A stretch of 64,000 bases of DNA from Pohlia nutans (taxonomy: Eukaryota > Streptophyta > Bryopsida > Bryales > Mniaceae), in the NCBI GenBank assembly GCA_022496805.1, contig CM040107.1:7150501-7214500 (forward strand). The letters run 5' to 3'. This document shows positions 32,946-45,366 of this stretch, one piece after another (the first letter of the stretch is position 1; each line of letters starts with the position of its first letter). The notes under the pieces are model-generated. The model searched no databases, had not been told where the DNA came from, and worked only from the letters and a program-made list of their open reading frames with translations. The position numbers were made by a program, and so were the translations under genes.

Positions 32946-35900
32946 ATGGCATCTTATGAGGGTGAGGGTCCCAAAGTGGTGGACAAGTTCGATGGCGTGA
33001 ATTTCCACTTGTGGAAGTTCAAAATGGAGATGGTCATGGCGGAGAAGGAGTTGTGGGACATTGTCAATGGTAGTGAGGAGCCCCTTCACTCTACTACCGA
33101 CCCGCGTGTGATGCAAACATATTTGAGGCTCGAGAAGAAGGCATTTGCCATCTTGGCTCTCAATCTTTCGGATTTGCAACTCGCGCATATTCGTTCGTGC
33201 AAGACACCCCGCGAGGCATGGGTCAAGCTTTGCAACATTCACGAAGCAAAGAGTTTGGCAAACATTTTGTTTTTGCGGCGCAAGTTCTTCACCATCAAGA
33301 CGGAGGAAGAAGACGACATGTTGGCACACATCAATAAGGTCAAGGCACTCGCGGATCAACTCAACGGTGCGGACGTGACCATTTCTGATGGGGATGTTGT
33401 GATGACCCTTTTGAAAAGCCTACCACCCTCGTACGAGTATCTCATCGTGGCCATCGAGTCAAGGCCCATTTCGGAGCTCACATTGGACTATGTCACCTCG
33501 CGGTTGTTGCACGAGCTCTCGCGGCGAAAGGAGAATGAGTCTCGTGGAGATAGTGCGGCTCTCATGGCAAAGCAATCCAAGAATGGAGGCGGTGGGAGCT
33601 CTAGCGATAAGGCATGCTTCTATTGCGGTAAGAAGGGCCACATTGCCAAGTTTTGTTACAAACGCAAGAGGGATGAGAAGGGGGAGAGTGCAAACAACAC
33701 TAAAACTCGTGATGATGATGATGAGTATGCGTTTACTACGCCGTATGTCTCTTGGGATGCAAGCATGAGTGATGGCAAAGACGAGTATGCAATGATGGCA
33801 AGCAATGTATCGTGCAATGGTAGTACGAGTGATTGGATTGTTGATTCGGGGGCTACAAGCCACATGTCACCGTATAAAACTTGTTTTCATTCGTATGCTC
33901 TCATTAACCAAAGGAGGGTGATTTTGGGAGATGATACGGTGCTCGAGGCCATTGGCAAAGGCCAACTTGTTGTAGACACCGAGGTGAGGGGTCGTGTGAA
34001 GACAATCACTATCAAAGATGTCCTCCACGTTCCCAAATTAACGGCAAATTTACTATCGGTGAGGTAATTAGTGGCAAAGCACTTGAGGGTTGAGTTTAGT
34101 GATAAGGGGTGTTATGTGTTGTCACCGAGTCGAGATGAGGTGGCCATCATTGAAGAATGCGAGGGCTTGTACCACATCAAGTTCTCGAAGGTGCATTCCA
34201 AGGAATTGGCGGCGTTGGCGCATTCAAACTTGAAGGACGACAAGTTGGCGTTGTGGCATCGTCAACTCGGCCATTTGAACATCAAGAGTGTGAAGACACT
34301 ACATGGCATGGTAAGTGGGATGGACCTTCATCAATTGAAAGTGGATGCTTCTTCATTCACTTGTGAATGTTGCATTGAAGGCAAGCAACAACGGTTGCCA
34401 TTTGCGGGTGAAGCGGCGACTCGGGCCACGAAGGTTTTGGAGATCGTGCATTTGGATGTGTGTGGCCCAATGAAGACCACGTCGATGGGAGGTTGCAAGT
34501 ACTTTGTGACCTTCATCGATGACTTCTCAAGGAAGATTTGGCTCTACCCAATCAAGGCCAAGAGTGAGTGCTTCGACAAGTTCAAGGAGTTCAAGACATT
34601 GGTAGAGAACCAATCCGAGATGAAGATCAAGGTGTTTCGATCGGAAAATGGCGGCGAGTACATGTCCAAGAAGTTTGACGAGCTATTGAAGAAAGAAGGC
34701 ATCGCACGCCAAACTTCGGCCCCGTACATGCCTCAACAAAATGGAGTTGCGGAGCGCGCAAATCACACCATTGTAGAGATGGCGAGGAGCATGTTGCACG
34801 CTCAAAACTTGAAGTTGGACCTTTGGGCGGAAGCGGTGGTGAATGCGGTGTACACTCGCAATCGGTGTCCAACAAGCGCGGTTGAAGGCATGACACCGGA
34901 GCAAGCGTGGAGTGGGAGGCAACCATGTGTTGCACACATGCGCATCTTCGGATGCATTGCGGTTCCCGACGAACGGAGGACTAAACTCGAGGCTAAGGCC
35001 TTAAAGTGTGTGTTTCTTGGGTATTGTGAAAGTACCAAGGCGTATAGACTCATGTCGGTGGACACGAGGAAGATCATTCGGTCACGTGATGTCACATTTT
35101 GTGAGGAGTCTACGATGGAGGCTCCTTTGGAGGTTGGTCCAAGTGGGAGTAGTGGAGATGTGTTGGTGGACACACCCTCCAAGTCCCCTAGTGTTGTTGA
35201 TGTAGGTGATGAGGACGGTGATGACGAAGATGGTGACACGGAGGTTGTTGAAGCGCCATCGAGCTCGAGGGCCAAAGATGGCGCAAAGAACGCACAAGAG
35301 GAGCAAATTTCTTCAAGCAAGCGGCGGTGCCCCGAGAGATCGCGCAAGCCACCTGGAGAATGGTGGAAGAATCACATCTTCCCTCAAGAGGATGACGAGC
35401 ATGCAAATGTGGCATTATCGGATGGTCCATTGACCATTCGTGAAGCCATGCAAGGTGAGGATGCGGTCAAGTGGGAGCGCGCCATGCAAGAGGAGTACGA
35501 CTCTCTAATTGCTAATGGTACGTGGCAATTAACTCCCATTCCAAAGGATCGCAACCCCATTGGTTGCAAATGGGTGTTTCGGACAAAGAGGGATGTTTCG
35601 GATAATGTGGTGCGTCACAAGGCAAGACTTGTAGCCAAGGGGTTCGCGCAAGTCCATGGAGTAGACTTTCACGAGACATTTGCTCCTGTGGCCAAGTTCA
35701 CCACCATTCGATGCATTCTTGCGATTGGAGCGGCCATGGACTTGGAAATGCATCAAATGGATGTGAAGACCGCATTTTTGAATGGCGATTTGGAGGAGGA
35801 CATCTACATGGTGCAACCCGAGGGCTTTCTGCAACAAGGTAATGAGCACCTTGTTTGTAAGTTGCAAAAATCATTGTATGGGTTGAAACAATCTCCAAGA

Positions 35901-37025
35901 GCGTGGTACCAAAAGATTGACACGTTCTTGCTTGCACACGGGTTTAGTAGGAGCATTGCGGACCATAGTCTCTACTTCATGCAAGAGGGACAACATGTGG
36001 TGATTGTGATCATATATGTTGATGATTTGATCATTCTTGCAAGCCTCATGAGTTCAATGAATGCATTAAAAGGCATGCTTGAAAGAGAGTACGAGATGAG
36101 TGATCTTGGAGAATTGCACTTTTGTCTTGGTGTTGAGTTTGTGCAAGACAGGGCTACACGCACTATCACCATGAATCAAGGCAAGTATGTGATGGACGTG
36201 CTCAAGAGATTCAGGATGGAGGATTGTAAGCCCGTGGCAACACCATTGGATGCAAACTCCAAGCTCGTCAAGCTTTCGGAGGAGGAGTATGCGGCGGAGG
36301 CGAAATCGATGGCAGAGGTGTCATACAAGCAAGCGGTGGGGTCGTTGATGTATGCGATGATTGCGACACGGTCCGACCTCGCGTATCCAATTAGCGTGGT
36401 GAGTCAACACATGGCGAGACCGGGCTCAATGCATTGGATGGCAGTCAAGAGGATCATGCGCTACTTGATGGGCACAAGCAATGTCAAGTTGTGTCTTGGC
36501 GGCAAAGACATTGTGTTGAGCGGTTATTGCGACGCGGACTACGCGGGAGACACGAGCAATCAAAGATCGACAACGGGCTACATGTTCAAGGTCAGATTGG
36601 GAGCGGTATCGTGGAATAGCAAGCGGCAACAAACCACGGCGACATCAACGGTGGAGGCCGAGTACATGGCTACGAGCCATGCCACGAAGGAGGCCATTTG
36701 GTTGAGACAACTAATGGTCGATGTGGGTTGCACACAAGGTGAGGCTACAACGATCATGTGTGACAACCAAGGGTGCATTTCACTTGCAAAGAACCCTACA
36801 CATCATTCACGCACGAAGCACATTGATGTGCAATACCACTTCATTCGGGAGAAGTTGGAATTGAGAGTTATACGGTTGGAGTATTGTCCAACGGAGCACA
36901 TGGTGGCGGATGTGCTCACAAAGGGTCTTTGTAGAGACCGACACCAACGATTAGTAATAGCATTTGGACTTAGAGGCTTTGGCTCTACGCAAAGTGGGAG
37001 TATTGAGGTAATTGATGTACGGTAG
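32946..37025 (+). pseudogene. copia Gag-Pol polyprotein with one premature stop
   Basis: One frame of 1,359 codons from ATG 32946 to stop 37025, interrupted only by TAA at 34065-34067 (codon 374, in LLSVR*LVAKH, where a glutamine codon CAA is expected). Domains: gag of the UBN2 type; zinc knuckle CFYCGKKGHIAKFC from residue 224; aspartic protease WIVDSGATSHMS (DSG from residue 300); integrase zinc region HRQLGHLN and CECC, core HLDVCGPM and FIDDFSRKIW, ENGGEYMS, QQNGVAERANHT; RT MDVKTAFLNGDLEE and YVDDLIIL (YVDD 1024-1027); RNase H LSGYCDADYAGD and SRTKHIDVQYHFIRE near the end. The normal length for a plant copia polyprotein supports near-intactness. The ATG is preceded by a 567-bp leader. 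Confidence 0.95.
36991..37000 (+). other. copia polypurine tract
   Basis: AAAGTGGGAG immediately precedes the 3' LTR, the standard plus-strand priming position and a form common in plant copia elements. It lies inside the last codons of the polyprotein frame. Confidence 0.85.
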
Positions 37026-37257
37026 TATTGCTAGAAGCCAAAGAGGTTTGGGTGCTAAATAATGGTGTGTGGGAAGAGGGGTTAGGCATGGGCTGATCTC
37101 TAGAGTGTCGTTGTGATGAGTTATCCCATATGGTTTGTCCATGGTGACCTCCTAATGTACATTACTTAAGGTGGAAGGCCTTTGAGTAAAGATCATCTCT
37201 TTCTACGCATTCCTTGTGTTTGTGTGTCCCTTGAGCTCTCATCTCTTATCTTCAATA
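37001..37257 (+). repeat. copia 3' LTR
   Basis: Runs from TATTGAGGTAAT to ATCTTCAATA. Identical in length to the 5' LTR, with about nine substitutions, mostly transitions. Followed by the ATTAG target duplicate. Confidence 0.93.
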
Positions 37258-37622
37258 ATTAGCAGTGAAAAAGTTACTCAGTGAAGAAAATAAAGTAGGT
37301 TGCGTGTTGCTAAAAAAAAACTTTGGTACTATCGAAAACTTCATATTTCTTAATATACTTATAAGCATTTAGACACAAGTGTAAGATGTTTTATTTGTCT
37401 AAAAATAAAAATGTGCTTGTATCAGATTTTATTTTATTAGAATCTTGTAAAAAAAAAATTTAACAAATTCTTGGACAAGTAAAACTTTCTAAGTAAAGCA
37501 AGACGTTTTAGTAATATGAAGTCTTTAAGTTTATCTGAGTGCAATATAAATTCAATAATTTCAATCAATAGCTAACATTGGAATGTTTGGAAGGATATCA
37601 ATGATGACATCCAGCTATCTAT

Positions 37623-37718
37623 GAAGATGTCTAAGAAGACGTTCATGAAGATGTCTAAGATGATGTCCGTGAAGATGTCTAAGATGATGTCCGTGAAGAT
37701 GTCTAAGATGATGTCCAT
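37623..37718. repeat. 24-bp tandem repeat, four units
   Basis: Four consecutive 24-bp units GAAGATGTCTAAGATGATGT(CC.T), at 37623, 37647, 37671 and 37695; the first is diverged. The unit carries the GATGTC/AGACATC motif seen throughout 37.6-43.4 kb. The 37258-37622 flank is AT-rich and featureless. Confidence 0.9.
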
Positions 37719-38229
37719 GATGTCACTGTGACCATCTACTTGGATGACTTTCATCCTGTTCACTTGATGAACAGAGGCGGCTAGGGTTAGCTGCCGCAGC
37801 CAGAGTTTGGTCATGAGACCTTTAAGACGACTTTGAAGTTGCACAAAGCTCATTTTTGCCTTCATTTCTTTAAGAAGTTAGAGTTTAGAGTGTAGGGTTT
37901 TCAAAAGTGTTTCCATCTATTTTTAGAATGATTGTAAACTATAGTCAGAGAATAGTAGTTGTAGAGATGGGTGTGGAGAATAGTAGTTGTAGTTGTAGAA
38001 ACCCATCTCTACAACTAGTTGTAGAGAGAGAATAGAGAATAGTAGTTGTAGAAACCCTAAATCTTGATGTAGAATGGTAATTGCACAAGGAAGTGTAGCT
38101 GCTGGCTAAAGACTTGAATCCCAGACACAACTGCAAAGGACGTCGCAACTTGCAAATTAGGGGTTTTTCAAGCCGGTGTATGCAGGTATGGCCTTCATGT
38201 TCGTAGCATGCACCATATATTTACATCAT

Positions 38230-38356
38230 AGATGTCACTAGAGATGTCATTAGCAATGTTACCAGAGATGTCATCGGGCATGGCACCAAAGATGTCATTA
38301 GAGATGTCACTATAGATGTCACCAGAGATGTCAAAATAGATGTCACTAGAGATGTT
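38230..38356. repeat. 12-bp tandem motif block (AGATGTCAYYAG)
   Basis: About ten 12-bp units of the type AGATGTCACTAG / AGATGTCATTAG, mostly head to tail, with one 24-bp irregular interval. Comparable in size to the 12-bp subterminal binding motifs of En/Spm elements. Confidence 0.8.
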
Positions 38357-39083
38357 TGGGCTAGATGTCTGCGCTTGAGCTCTTAATTCTACAGCCCTGT
38401 TTTCCACCGAAACATGGTGATGAAGAATGTGATCGGGACATTGAGCCATCGCAAACATTTGTGGAATTTTTTAACACGATTATGTGCGAGTGCTTCCCCT
38501 AGAACACAGTTTAGGACATGGTTGAGTCTAGCTAGACGTCCATGGCAACACTACATTAGACATGGTTACGTCTAGGCAGGAGTCCCTGGCAACACGGAAG
38601 ATGAAATATTTACGTCTAGCCAGACATCCCTGGAAACATGGTAGAAGACATGCTCACGTCTCGTGAGACGTCCCCTGCCAGACGTAATTTTGTTGCATAT
38701 AGCTTTCTTATGAACGAAGGCGGACAGTAGAATGTCGTAAGTGTCTTGGAATGATTCATCTGTGAGAATGATTGGGCTTTGTTGATCATTGAGTAAGGTG
38801 ACTATGTCGCAGACGTCATACACGAGATGGGGACGTTCCATGAAACATAGAGACGTCTCACCGGACATCTGAGAACCATTGAGCGTGTTAATGAGCTGTA
38901 TCAGGTCCATGATCCGCTTCCATGACGCAAGTGCAACATCATAATCTGAGTTGCAATGTTTTGAGATGCTATGTTGTTCTATGTCGTGGGTTGCTGTGGA
39001 AGGGGTTGCTACATCAACATGTACTTTGGAATGCTATGGTGTGTGATATTAACATGTAATTAGGCAAGGCTTTTTGTTGTACA

Positions 39084-41786
39084 GCCGAGGGTATGACAGT
39101 CACTCCAAGCAGGAGGACGACGATGAGCCGGATGAAGAGGACAAACAGAACCCTAAATGAGGACACGGAAGAGGAGGAGACACCGCCTCCGTCTCAGCGG
39201 CGGCGTGGCACTATAGAGCGGGATTGGGACAAGAAGCCGCTGACTGTGGACCAAAATGGCCACCCATACGGGACATTGGTGTCGGCGTTTGAGAATGACT
39301 TGCGGCTGCTCTCGAGGGACTTGGATCCATGAAAATATTTTCCTAAGGAGATTGAGCCGGCGAAGGAAAGATTTTGAAGCGCGTGTGGGTAGGTACACCC
39401 TTCTTATTTGTGCCACAAATTCCCAAGCCGTAGTGAAAAATTGAAACAAACGACATGCTCATCTCATTTTCTGCTAATGCCTATCACATATGAACGTTAT
39501 GATTTGACATTCCATACATATGATTCTCCATGTCTTGAAAGTGATGTGCAAATATCCTGTTGGACGTTAACGGATGTTTATGGAGACGTCTAAGGATGTC
39601 TTATGAGACATGTGAGGATGTACATGGAAACGTCCCCTGTGACAAGGAGACGTCTCAATCAGAACATGCACGTTGCATTTCGCGTGCTTCTACCTTGCAA
39701 CTGTCTCTATTGTACTTTTTACTGTTTCTTCGCCGTGAATGACTCTAGTGATGCGTGAATTCGCAGGATGGGAGGTTAGGATGAAGAACAGCCGCAAGAC
39801 AATAGACCCGGGGTGGATTTCCGTTCGAGTCAACAAAGCGCTGACCAACAGACAGTTCAGGCTCAACCGATTGATAGACCAGAAACAACGAAAGCCACCC
39901 GATATCACCGACAAGCAATGGAACTTTCTTGTGGCAAAAAGGGCGATTGAGGAGTCCAAGGACAAGTCGGAGCAAATGCGCAAAGTATCCAAGGGGAAGG
40001 GCACACGGTCGACCCAAATGGCCGCACTCCGAGAGGCTGCGGTAGTGAAGCTGGTGCGTCACAATTTATGCAATGTATGCATGTACAGTCGAGCTTGTTG
40101 TATGTTGTTTGCCAAATGTGCAAAGATCTCCTGTGTAGACGTCAATGTGATTGAAAATGACTCTATAAACATCCATTTGTTTCCACTGGCGTCTTGAACA
40201 TAGTAGGTGACGTCAGTGCATGTCTTAGACAACGTGAGGATGTTTCATAATGCGCATTGATGTTGTCGCGAACGCAGCTGGATGTCACCGGAGATGTTCA
40301 CTATCTTCTCGTGCGACCTATAAGTGGTTCCGGCAGTTCTTTCTGATACTGGCTACAGTGACAATGCGAACACAATGGTCCAGACCGAGCAGGTAAAGAG
40401 TTGAGGGTAGATATGTTGGAACAGTGAGGCGTAACCACGTTGTGGATGATGTCTTCAGAACGACTTAGGAAGCGCACAGACGACTGCCAAAACATTCCCG
40501 TGTTTGTGGAGACATCGCACAAACATGTTTTGGAACACTGCAATGTTTTTTGGAACTCTGTCTAGGCAATTCGGCATGGTGTTTCTTGAATGCGATGTAT
40601 GTTTTCCTCGTCCTCGTAATGAGTGTGAAGTGTATGGAACTGAAGTTGTAATGTGCGTGAATGAAAGCTTGGGTGATGACAAGTAGAGGAGGTACACTGA
40701 ATTTTATGACATGGGTGGAGAGGGGAGGTGAGTAGTCTCTGCTGTGCATACCATACTTCAACGTCTACTGTGAATGCGTGCATTTCAAATAGTATTGTTG
40801 AATTGGAAGTGCAAGAGGTTGTCCACACACCGGGGGGTTCCGCAGCTAGTGTCAAGCGCAGTACTAAGCCCGAGAGCATAACAAAGGAACCTGCGAAGAC
40901 TCCGAAGCTTGCAGGATTGTCTAAACTTGGGAAGAGCGACACAACGAAGCCGACGGGGGCATCCAAAACGACCAAGCCAGATTCAACAAAGCAAGCGGGC
41001 TTGTCGAAACCGGGGAGTGCGGCTGAGAAGGTTGGAAAATGTAGATATACTGTCATGTTTGGAAGTGTATTTACGCTTCACATGAATGTCTGAAATTCAC
41101 CTCTACAGTGTTGAATACGGCAAACTATGCAATGTCTAAGTGGTATTTAGATTGTCATTCATAGTATACAGGGACATTGCATAGAAAGAGTCCATGACAT
41201 GATGTCATTGCACAAGTGCAGGGTGGCACGTCAACAAGAGCGGAGGCGGCCAAGAAGAAATGAACATGCACCACGAATGAGACGCACGTGACCCACAACA
41301 TCCCGAAATGAACATTGAGGTACAACACAGACGATGTGCACGACGTCTTTGCAGACGTCAATTGAGACATTGTCGCGACTCTAGGAGCGTCCGCTTGTTT
41401 GATAGAACATCCCAAAAGACGTCTTAACCTTTGATGTAGCTTGAAGTATTTGCTGGAAGACGTACAAAAAGTTTTTTTCGTATGGAATGAGGGTCCAGCG
41501 GTCATGCACGTTTAGAACGATCCATGCATAATTATATAGAACGTCTCAAGTATGAGAACTTCTGTAGTTTATGGCCATTTCCTGGACCTTGTTTAACAGC
41601 AATTGTTGTTGGCATATGCTCATGTGCAGTGCACGACAAGCGCCGATGAGAGTACAGATAATTCTGGGAGCACCAACAACAAGCGATGACATTGGAGTGT
41701 GTGCAGCTAGTGGATGCATAGTAGATCAATGTGTGGTGGACGTGCCCGTAGATGTGGACTCTACGCCATTTGAGGTCACGGACTGA
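39084..41786 (+). pseudogene. decayed Ptta/En/Spm-type (TNPA-like) gene
   Basis: Exons inferred from splice sites: about 39084-39388 (NGHPYGTLVSAFENDLRLLSR, then KYFPKEIEPAKERF); about 39769-40050 (SVRVNKALTNRQFRLNRLID, KPPDITDKQWNFLVAKRAIE, SKGKGTRSTQM); about 40811-41030 (Lys/Thr/Pro-rich, SKLGKSDTTKPTGASK); a short one near 41220; and about 41626-41786 ending at TGA. The second exon matches the plant Transposase_24 (Ptta/En/Spm) pattern: P-D-I-x-D-x-QW then a stretch rich in Ser/Lys and ending in a GT-R-S/HTxGR-like segment. Exon 1 has an in-frame TGA near 39330 and an apparent one-base deletion near 39376. Introns are full of GACGTC/GATGTCT motifs. The protein would be a DNA-binding accessory protein rather than the catalytic TNPD. 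Confidence 0.5.
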
Positions 41787-43060
41787 ATAGTTATCACTAT
41801 TGAACTGTGCTATTAAAACGATTTATGCATATGCAATGCGAGTACGTATTTGTGACTGGCAGGCATCACTCCCATCGAATAGTACAAATGCTCTGCAATG
41901 TGACGTACAACTGCTCCCCAAGACTAGTGTATGTTACGCGAGATGTATCGTTCTGCATGTTGTTCATGACGTGGGGATGTTGGGGTGGTCGCGAAGGACG
42001 TCTCGGTGCATGCTCGACTAGTGACGTGAATATGCTTCGTGCGACGTCAACATATAGCGGCAGCTATCTTTTACAACACGCGGTACATGACGTCATGATG
42101 TTTTCTGGGTCGACTATGTGATGATGATTATGTCTTTTATAACATGTTTGTGAATGACGTCAAAATGTTTGAGGGAACGTCTTTGTGATGACGATGATGT
42201 CTTCCGTGACACGTGTTACGAGACCTGGGGATGTTAGCTGGGACGACTCTCTTATCATTACGTGATGTCTTCCACAAACAATATTAGTGACGCGGTCCCC
42301 GAGAACATGGGCACTATTGCAGAATGAGGAGACCATGCTTCATGAGACGTCTACTTTTAGCGCGGCCGTATCTCACAACACACGGTACAAGACGTGAGGA
42401 TAATTTTTGGGTCGACTCGAGGATGTCTATGCTCATGTCTTTTGTAACATGTTCATAAATGACGCGACATATTATAGACCGTGTGATGACGTCTTTGTGA
42501 TGACGATGATGTCTTCCGTGACACATGTGAGATGACCTCGAGATGTGCTCTGGGATGACTCTCTTATCATGATGATGTCTTCCGAAAACATCCACGTCAC
42601 CGCATTGGATGTTATGTAAGACGTCGTGGAGAACATTAGCACGATTGCATAGTGACGTTCGCAGGACCTCTGCTACGAGAAGCTAAAAAAATTGCCACGT
42701 CTTCAATAACAAGGCGCACGTCATTGTGAACGTCCTCAAAGACAGAACGTGAGCAACGCCACGCCTGAAGAGATGTCTCAAAAAACGTGCTAAGACATTC
42801 ATGTACACATGAGCCAAGACATCTGCAATGCCCACACGTAGGGCACGCAAACGTGCAGATGGACATGGCCATGCCAAGTTCATTATGTTGTGCGAGACAT
42901 GGGGATGTCCGCATAAACCAACACAACTACACAATAGATGTTGTCGCAGAGCTCTCGCAGGACACGTCCGCGTCTATGCGCGAATGTCTCTTGAAACACA
43001 GTGAAGTCCCGGGAGACGTCCAGGGAAACATGCGGCGGAAATGAAAAAAACCTAGGCCTC

Positions 43061-43262
43061 TGCTGACGTGGCATGCCATGTGAGAATTTCCCGGGTGACA
43101 CATCGGAATTTCCCGGGTCCACGTTGGATTTTCCCGCCGCCACGTCGGAATGTGGCGGGACCACGTTTTCTTCTACGTCACCCACGGGGAGGATGAATTC
43201 CATCCCAACGTGGCACTGCCCGTCCTTTTTCCGCTGATGTGGCGTTGACGTGGCGCCGACGT
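43061..43262. repeat. ACGTGGC / GGAATTTCCCGGG subterminal repeat cluster
   Basis: Irregular tandem units of about 30 bp combining CCACGT(C/T)GG with GGAATTTCCCGGG or GGATTTTCCCGCC, followed by four ACGTGGC/ACGTGTC copies. It lies just inside the CACTA-like right end, the expected place for subterminal repeats. Confidence 0.6.
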
Positions 43263-43514
43263 GTCACACCTTTCAGCCTCCAAAATTCGATAGACATCCA
43301 CGGATGTCTACGCGTTGTTGAAGACATGACAGGATGTTTCTGATGTTTGCTATGCTAAACCACATGGTACACCATGTCTACACATTGTTTCTAAGACATG
43401 ACCAAAAACACGAGATTCTTATAGTGTGACTTGCGGGAGAGAGGAAAGGCGCACCCGGAGAGAGAGATGCGCCATTCACGGAGGAGAAGAGATGTGCACC
43501 CGGAGGCCGCAGCC

Positions 43515-43790
43515 ATGGCGCGCACGGAGACCGGATCCAAAATCCCAGAGAAGAGGATTCTTCCGGACATCCCGCAGCACTCGGAAGACTTCAGGGACCT
43601 CTTCAAGGACCTCGAGAAGATCGGGTGTTTGGAGTTGTTTGGGAATGTGTGGGATGTACAGGATGCCCGGATGTTGGAGGAAATTGTGAGCGGAGCTATG
43701 GAGTCTGCCTTCCGGGCGACCATCCGCACAAAGTACGGGAATTCGACCCGGGAGCAACGAGATGCGGTTCTGCAACGAGATGCGGAGTGA
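43515..43790 (+). CDS. gag-like fragment related to E1 protein
   Basis: 91 residues from ATG 43515 to stop 43788-43790. The motif FKDLEKIGCLELFGNVWDVQ followed by DARMLEEIVSG parallels RKDLRKMGCEEF...WELHSDTMLQELGG in the E1 protein. The upstream sequence (GAGAGAGGAAAGGCGCACCCGG-type) resembles the leader of E1 and E3. It begins right after the CACTA-like right end, so the CACTA probably landed in the 5' part of an E-type element. The long acidic tail of the E1 protein is missing. No element end was found downstream in the same orientation. Confidence 0.45.
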   Translation: MARTETGSKIPEKRILPDIPQHSEDFRDLFKDLEKIGCLELFGNVWDVQDARMLEEIVSGAMESAFRATIRTKYGNSTREQRDAVLQRDAE

Positions 43791-43859
43791 GGACGTGGTC
43801 CCTACCTCTTTGAAGGATTGTGGCAGAACGTTGCAATTTCAATACGCGAAAACAAACCA

Positions 43860-44326
43860 TCTGCATTGTCTTGGTGTGGATTACAGGATCCTGAGCTTCC
43901 TCATTATTTCCCGGCACATATTCTGCACAATCACAGCTTCACCGCAACACGTCAATCTACTACAAGTGGTGCTGCCCGCACGGTCGCTCGTGCTTTCGCG
44001 TCAACGTTGCTGCCCGCACGGTCGCCCGTGCTGTCGCGCCAACGCATGCAGCTGCGCATATGGCCGCGCGGACGGGAGGAAGGAAGAAGCTCATCAAAGA
44101 CTTTCCTATGCATTTGGTTTTGATTGCAGCGACATATGCATATGTCACCGATTTTGTCGTCAACTATTTCTAGGCGGAACTCACAAACCTTCAAGATGTC
44201 TCCTGAGCTTCTTCATTATTTCCCGGCAGATGTTCTGCACAATCACAGCTACACCTCAGCCCGTTGATCCACTGCAAACGCTGATGTTCGTGCGCTTGCC
44301 CGTGCTGTCGCGCCAACGCTCCCGCC
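43860..44326. repeat. direct duplication of a short coding-like segment
   Basis: Two diverged copies (about 43885-44045 and 44200-44320) share CCTGAGCTTC.TCATTATTTC, CACAATCACAGC, and CCCGTGCTGTCGCGCCAACG. In one frame both read PEL.HYFPA..LHNHS.T..R.ST, with a TGA in the second. Probably a decayed tandem-repeat coding region of unknown identity. Confidence 0.4.
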
Positions 44327-44765
44327 TGTCGTATCACGTGATACCAGATACTCCCCTAGAGCGCACTTTTTTGTATTAAGAATGCTTGTAGAGGTGATTT
44401 CCGCGGAGACTCTATGAAGTGGGAGGTTTCTGTAGATTGGTCCAAGCTAAGGATTTCTCTCTTGCTCTCACCAGCTAACTTCCTCTTTCCATCCTAAATC
44501 GGATCTTCATCTACTGACTAATCCGGTTACGACTAGATCCGGTTTCCGTCCAAATTGGAGGTTTATCTAACCCTACTGTGCCCGGTCTATCCTAACACCT
44601 CAACGCGGTTTGTTTTAACCTCTGTTTTCCCTCACAGGGTTCTCCATTTGCATTTAGTGGTGCTGGATTTAAAGACACACGTTTCCCTACTGATTTCAAT
44701 GATAGGAACTTGACTACTTTCCGGTTACCCTATCTCAACTCCTCGATCCGAGTACTTTCCGTACT
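44327..44765 (-). mobile_element. E-type element, 3'-end fragment
   Basis: On the minus strand this matches the last ~435 bp of E3 and E1. It ends in GTATCACGTGATACGACA (element end at 44327) and includes the GCGGAGACTC, AGGGTTCTCCAT (inverted) and CTCCTCGATCCG blocks. It stops matching at about 44765, so it is truncated. It lies next to, but in the opposite orientation to, the gag-like fragment at 43515, so they derive from different insertions. Confidence 0.75.
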
Positions 44766-45366
44766 ACACTTCTCACACGCTCTCCTCACAGCTTCCACAC
44801 TCAGCTTTTACCCCGCCTCAAACGAGCTCTGCCCACAGCCTATCATGAGCTCTACTCAGCCTCTATACACGCTCTTATTTTTTGCCTGCTAGATTAGAGA
44901 TCAAAATGAAATCATTGCACGAGCTTGTACACGAGCTGAACTCACAGCCTGTACACAGAACTCTACATATGGCCTCACATGATCTTTACACTCAGAGATA
45001 CTAACACCCTGTTAAGTGGCATTCCAATTCACACGAGCTTGTACACGAGCTCTTCATACAGCCTTTACACTGAGCTCTTACTCTGCCTCATACGACTCTG
45101 ACCGTAGTCTAACACGAGCTCTAGGCACAGCCTCCACACTAATCTCTAGTCACACTGATCTATAGTCACGAGCAATACTCACAGCTTCACGCGATCTCTA
45201 GTCACATAGATGCACATAGCAAGCCAGATTAAAAATGAAAATTGGGTCCCCCCCTAATGCGTGGCACTCCCATTGACACGAGCTCATACAGGAGCTATTC
45301 TCTTAGTTTCATGTGGTTCCTTGGTGCATGGAAGTGACAAACTAGAATGAAGCAATAGAAATTCAC
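44766..45366. other. ACACGAGCT repeat region, no gene
   Basis: Contains dispersed copies of CACGAGCT(C/T) with ACAGCCT and ACTCAGCTCT words at irregular spacing (44820-45300). No ORF of note. Confidence 0.45.

Larger units (their letters stand above)
32122..37257 (+). mobile_element. complete Ty1/copia LTR retrotransposon
   Basis: 5,136 bp with two 257-bp LTRs and a perfect 5-bp target duplication ATTAG (32117-32121 and 37258-37262). Order is gag, protease, integrase, RT, RNase H, as in copia. The LTRs differ at about 9 of 257 positions (about 96.5 percent identity), so the insertion is not recent. Coding capacity is interrupted by one stop codon. Confidence 0.96.
37600..43426. mobile_element. 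CACTA-like element, right end present, left end not found
   Basis: The right terminus reads GATTCTTATAGTG (43414-43426), i.e. CACTATAAGAATC inverted, a typical plant CACTA end. Inside is a decayed Ptta/En/Spm-type gene. Throughout lie dozens of short motifs related to AGATGTC and GACGTC, including a 12-bp tandem block. En/Spm elements are known to carry 12-bp TNPA-binding motifs in their subterminal regions, so this is a coherent set. I could not find a matching CACTATAAGAA left end, so the left boundary given is only the limit of the motif region. Confidence 0.5.
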
